64,000 nucleotides of DNA, taken from contig NMRA01000558.1 of assembly GCA_002633005.1 (NCBI GenBank), positions 134,441-198,440 of the forward strand, in the 5' to 3' direction. Source of the stretch: Phoronis australis. Taxonomy: Eukaryota; Phoronida; Phoronidae. How positions within the stretch are numbered: position 1 is the first letter of the stretch; each line of letters opens with the position of its first letter. The notes beneath the pieces were generated by a model. The model saw only the letters and a program-made list of their open reading frames with translations. It was not told where the DNA came from and did no database searches. A program made the translations under genes and the position numbers. Positions 60,256 through 64,000 of this stretch are shown piece after piece.

Positions 60256-61321
60256 AAAGAGCAGCTCTATAGCTGATTTCTTTAGGTAACTAGCTTCTTT
60301 ACTCTAAGATATGTTTTGATTTGATTAGGGGAAATATTGTGGTGCCGCAACCCTGATATTCAGGCGAATTGATGTGAAACGTTTTTACCTCATCTGTCAT
60401 GCCGTGCCATCCTATTTCACTCCACACGTTTGTAACTCGAATTTGACTGATATAAAGTAAAGTTGTCTTGCGCTATATCATACAGTGTACATGTACATGT
60501 AATATTTTTGAAAAAAAAATCTTCCGAAGAAATGCTACTGTGGTGGGCGCCGTGGTCTGGTCGCGAGTCAGTTTAAAGATACACTCTAACAAGTTATGTC
60601 TATACAAGGAATGACCAAGGGGGCACTCACATTGACAATGTGACCGCATTCGCGAACAGTGTATAGTACCAGAAATTACGGGGAGGCTGTTCTTTCACAA
60701 CAAAGGCTTGCGGGACTCGTGCAATGTTCAATAGGTCTCCTAAGGAGCCCTATTTCCGACCTCAAGAGCTACCGTCTTTCTACCTGCAATAAGCAAACTG
60801 CCGTCTTCTATACTGACAATTTCCACAGAAAGGCCCACCCGATGAAACGCTCATACCCATTGGCATTTATTTGATGTTAGTACTTCGGGTTTCAAGCGTT
60901 CAGACAATGGTACGTTTATTTCGAAAATTGCAAGAGATGCAAATAGGTCCTGGGATACATCGTCAAGGTTTGAACTAGTCCATGATGAACGGATCAAATT
61001 TAGTTGCGCATGTAAGTCTTTTAAATGGACTTGAAAACCTCAAGGGTCTTAGTGCCAACTGAGCTGCAAAACGAGATGCTGGCATTGTAGTGGCTTACAA
61101 GCTCATTGACACAGCAGTTGACGAAGTGCAAGCGTTGGGAACAAACATCGAAGATATCTGGGTAGAATGGTTCCAAGACGAGCAAACCATTGGATCCGAC
61201 ATACAGATTTTTCGGCAGTCTAGACAACAGAAGGATAGAACTAACGTATGAGTAACCACTGGGGATTAAAAAGTGTCTAGAGAGAAGTTTTCAATTCAAA
61301 ATTTTTTGCATAGTACACTTT

Positions 61322-61590
61322 AGGTCTCGCGACGGACCAGGTCAGCTTGATTTGCGTAGATATTGAGTTTCAATGTACTTCTGGTCCCTCGGCGAACTAG
61401 TCTTGGGATTTTTTTTACCAAAGTGTGCTTTGTAAAACTATTTATCTCCGCCAGTACTGTTTGGTCCCGAGACAGATCGACTATTTTTATAGGGATAATA
61501 AGCACAGGTGTACTCTTGGTCTCTTGACGGACCAGGTCAGCATTTTTGTGTACTCTCAGTGTACATCTGGTCCCTCTGCAAACTGGACCA
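61322..61590 (+). repeat. Degenerate tandem repeat of GGTCYCTYGRCGRAC-type units
   Basis: Five related motifs start at about 61324, 61383, 61463, 61518 and 61569, such as GGTCTCGCGACGGACCAGGT and GGTCCCTCGGCGAACTAG, with spacing of 51-80 bases. This array keeps a 124-codon minus-strand frame open; that frame is considered non-coding. Confidence 0.6.
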
Positions 61591-64000
61591 GTATATCTTT
61601 TCACCACTGTGCACAGGATGTTTTGGTTTCGTGAACCTGTTTTCAGATGATGATTTGTTTCCTGATACATTTGATGTTTTTCAATTGTTGTCAACGTTAT
61701 TCAGCTTAATAAAGTGATACTTAACTATTTATTGTCGCTTTCAATAATAGACTATGAGCTGAGAGCACCATCGTTCTCCAATTTTTCTCGCAACGAGACA
61801 GAACACATGTTTATTTCCGGACTTATAGTACAGGTCTTCGTTCTTAAGCAACTTGAGGTGCTGTTACGCGATCATCTGATATTCAAGTTTCTACGCCCCG
61901 TCGGTGCTCCTTATGCTCTTAAATATTTGGAAGTTGTCTAAACCCCTGTAGACACACCACACTTTTTCGTATATGACTTTTAGTATGCTAAAAAAGGTGT
62001 GTGTAAGCAGATGTTCAAGCAAAAATGTTTGCTGGTGGCGTGACTCATACCCAAATGTGCACAATATGGTTTCACGAAACTTATGAGCCAAGTTCATGTG
62101 ACGAAATCGAGAAGGGTTTAAAATCATCTTAAGAAAAACTCCAGAGAGACATGTTAAGCGCCAGAAACTTACCAGGATGCATGGAAATTTCACTATTTGG
62201 CTACGAAAACAAAAAATGTCTTACACGGGGGGTTTTCCCCCTCCCGACCTCCCCCCGCTCTGCGCCACTCGCTTAGGATTCGACCTTTGCGGGAATCCTA
62301 AACCCCCTTACTGAAAACGTAGATCTGCCACTGATTCATTTTTGTATGTAAAAGTGTAAAAATTACACATGTGTTGAAAAAGTTAGATCTTTAAGTAGTA
62401 GTGAACCTTCGAAATATTGAACCTTCGGGATGGCGAATCGGATGGTGAGTAGTTGGCTGCTTCCATTTCGAACTAATCGCCGATCCAAATATCGACGAAA
62501 TGACCAAGATTAGCAGACGACGTACTTGCCGGAAGTAAGGCTTGGTAACACTTCAGGCGCCGCTACTGCCTAGTGACGTCACGGCTTGTGCGTACGATCA
62601 CAGATTTCACCCATTGAAAGTATGCGGAGTTGGCGGTCCATGTACTACAGTCTATGGTCTCATTAGTAAATGTACCTTTCAATGCATGTATTAACTTTTC
62701 TTGAATTTTTTCTGATTCAAAAAATTGCCTCTAACGTGTGTGACGGACGTCTTTAAAAAATTTCTAAACGCTAATTTTCTGTGAGTTAAAAGAGTTTTTA
62801 AAATATGTTTTATATGGTGACTTAGTGGACTGCTTGTGAAGAAAATGACAACATTTTTGGTGCCTGATATTTAGAAATTTTTGTTAGACAACTCGATGAA
62901 AGTTGAGAGAGTGTGGTGGACGTACCAGACAAACCATTCCTGTGCTCTCACTTTGTAGTACATGTATTAAATTGTTTGTTGTGGCTAAGATATCAATTCA
63001 GAATAATTCAAATTTTAGTATTTAAGCTGATTCAATTTGTTTAATCAAAATATACATGTACCGATTGCCCTTTTGCACGAAATCATTACCTTGGGAAAGA
63101 CTAGGCTGGGTATGTACTCAAGGATTTTAAGTTTTCATTTGATTAAAGGTGTAAAAGAACCTCTTCAAATCCTCACTTTTGTTAGAAGATAGTAACGAAC
63201 ATGGACGGGAATGGGAGTGATAGTTATTTTATAGTTTACACCTGTCGTTATCCAGGAAAATTTGTTTGCATTAAGTTGAATAGAAATTCAAAACTAGTTA
63301 GTAAACGTGGCTATCCTAAATATAAAATGTTAATTAGAGTTTAAAACGGTGCGAATCATCGTTGAAATTAAAAAAAAAACATTTTAATTATTTGTTTCAA
63401 AATTAGGACTAGGCTTGTACAGACTTATTGCCGGGGTCACGTCGCTGATGGTCTGGTGCATAGTCATGATGATAAAGGCGATGTTTTACAAGTATTAGTA
63501 ACCGGACTTCAGTATCTTCTTATAACAAAGTGTGAAGCAAGCAAGTGCTTCAGCATGGTTCAGCTGACAGCATCGGCTCATTTTTATCCAAAACAGCAGC
63601 GCTGTCTTGCAGTGTGAAGGAAGACATAAATTACAATAAATTTAGGATTATGACTTAGCAATATGTGGAGTTAATTAATTATCAGATACTGGTCCTAAGT
63701 AGGTTAGATTTTCTTTCAGCTATTTAACCCGTGTCTTCATTTCAATTTTAATGAGAGGCATTATCTATAAAGTCGCATCACGGTTCAAGTTGGCATAGTT
63801 GATCCACGATGGCATTTTTTCGAGTTCCGATGCGTCTGATTTAAATTCGCAGCAAATTCTTCACTTGATTTTATAGCCGTCTCTATTTAATCTTTTTAGG
63901 TTCTTAGGTGAGGTACAAATGTTATCTTCTAAAAGCTTGTAAAGTAAAAGTGAGGCCTTTACATTCGCACGTGACGACATTCAAATTTCCGTTCATTTGT

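Larger units (their letters stand above)
59601..64000. other. Repeat-flanked terminal region without a recognised gene
   Basis: Apart from the repeats listed at 60190-60255, 61322-61590 and 62317-62432, I see no exon with supporting splice sites or recognisable protein family. The last 1.3 kb is AT-rich and featureless. Confidence 0.4.

Noticed and set aside
61320-61694. 124-codon minus-strand frame rich in VRRGTR/VRQET-like repeats
   Set aside because: The repeats mirror the degenerate DNA array; there is no start context, splice site or known domain.

Overview
This is animal (eukaryotic) nuclear DNA. It is AT-rich, its genes are broken by many GT-AG introns, it holds transposon debris and microsatellites, and it has an assembly gap of about 740 N at 52663-53405. 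Gene content (an axonemal central-pair protein, a Sec22a/c-type Longin membrane protein, a CD225-domain exon), BEL/Pao and LINE fragments and frequent ACATGTA-type words suggest a marine invertebrate draft assembly. A deuterostome such as a hemichordate, echinoderm or amphioxus would fit, but the species cannot be fixed from sequence alone.

The best-supported content is a divergent gene pair. On the minus strand, 25723 down to 10550 is a complete CFAP221 (PCDP1) orthologue. I could join 21 coding exons with intact splice sites and one continuous frame (2874 bases, 957 residues plus stop). On the plus strand, 27995-34243 is a complete SEC22A/SEC22C-type gene (6 coding exons, 310 residues). The 2.3 kb between the two start codons carries a YY1-like motif at the CFAP221 side and two dispersed repeats.

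Three further genes are less certain. (1) A minus-strand gene at about 2948-7760 encodes a short protein whose exon junction completes a WAP-like cysteine motif; a BEL/Pao integrase relic and a short MITE sit in its intron. (2) A CD225/dispanin membrane exon lies on the minus strand at 38638-38860. (3) A plus-strand three-exon gene (46662-46704, 49911-50067, 54330-55257) joins in frame to an unrecognised 375-residue basic, proline- and serine-containing protein. Its second intron holds an unusual 791 bp inverted-repeat element, a truncated LINE and the assembly gap.

The rest is repeat-rich, non-coding sequence. It includes a 16-bp minisatellite inside CFAP221 intron 15, foldback MITEs, two 155-160 bp MITEs with perfect 5-bp target duplications, a block of ~400-440 bp tandem units at 55975-58270 interrupted by a 1.15 kb terminal-inverted-repeat insertion, SINE-like sequences, and degenerate satellites at 59.2-62.4 kb. 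No rRNA, intact tRNA, CRISPR or bacterial operon structure was seen. All exon boundaries were derived by eye from splice signals, reading frame and family knowledge; no alignment was run.
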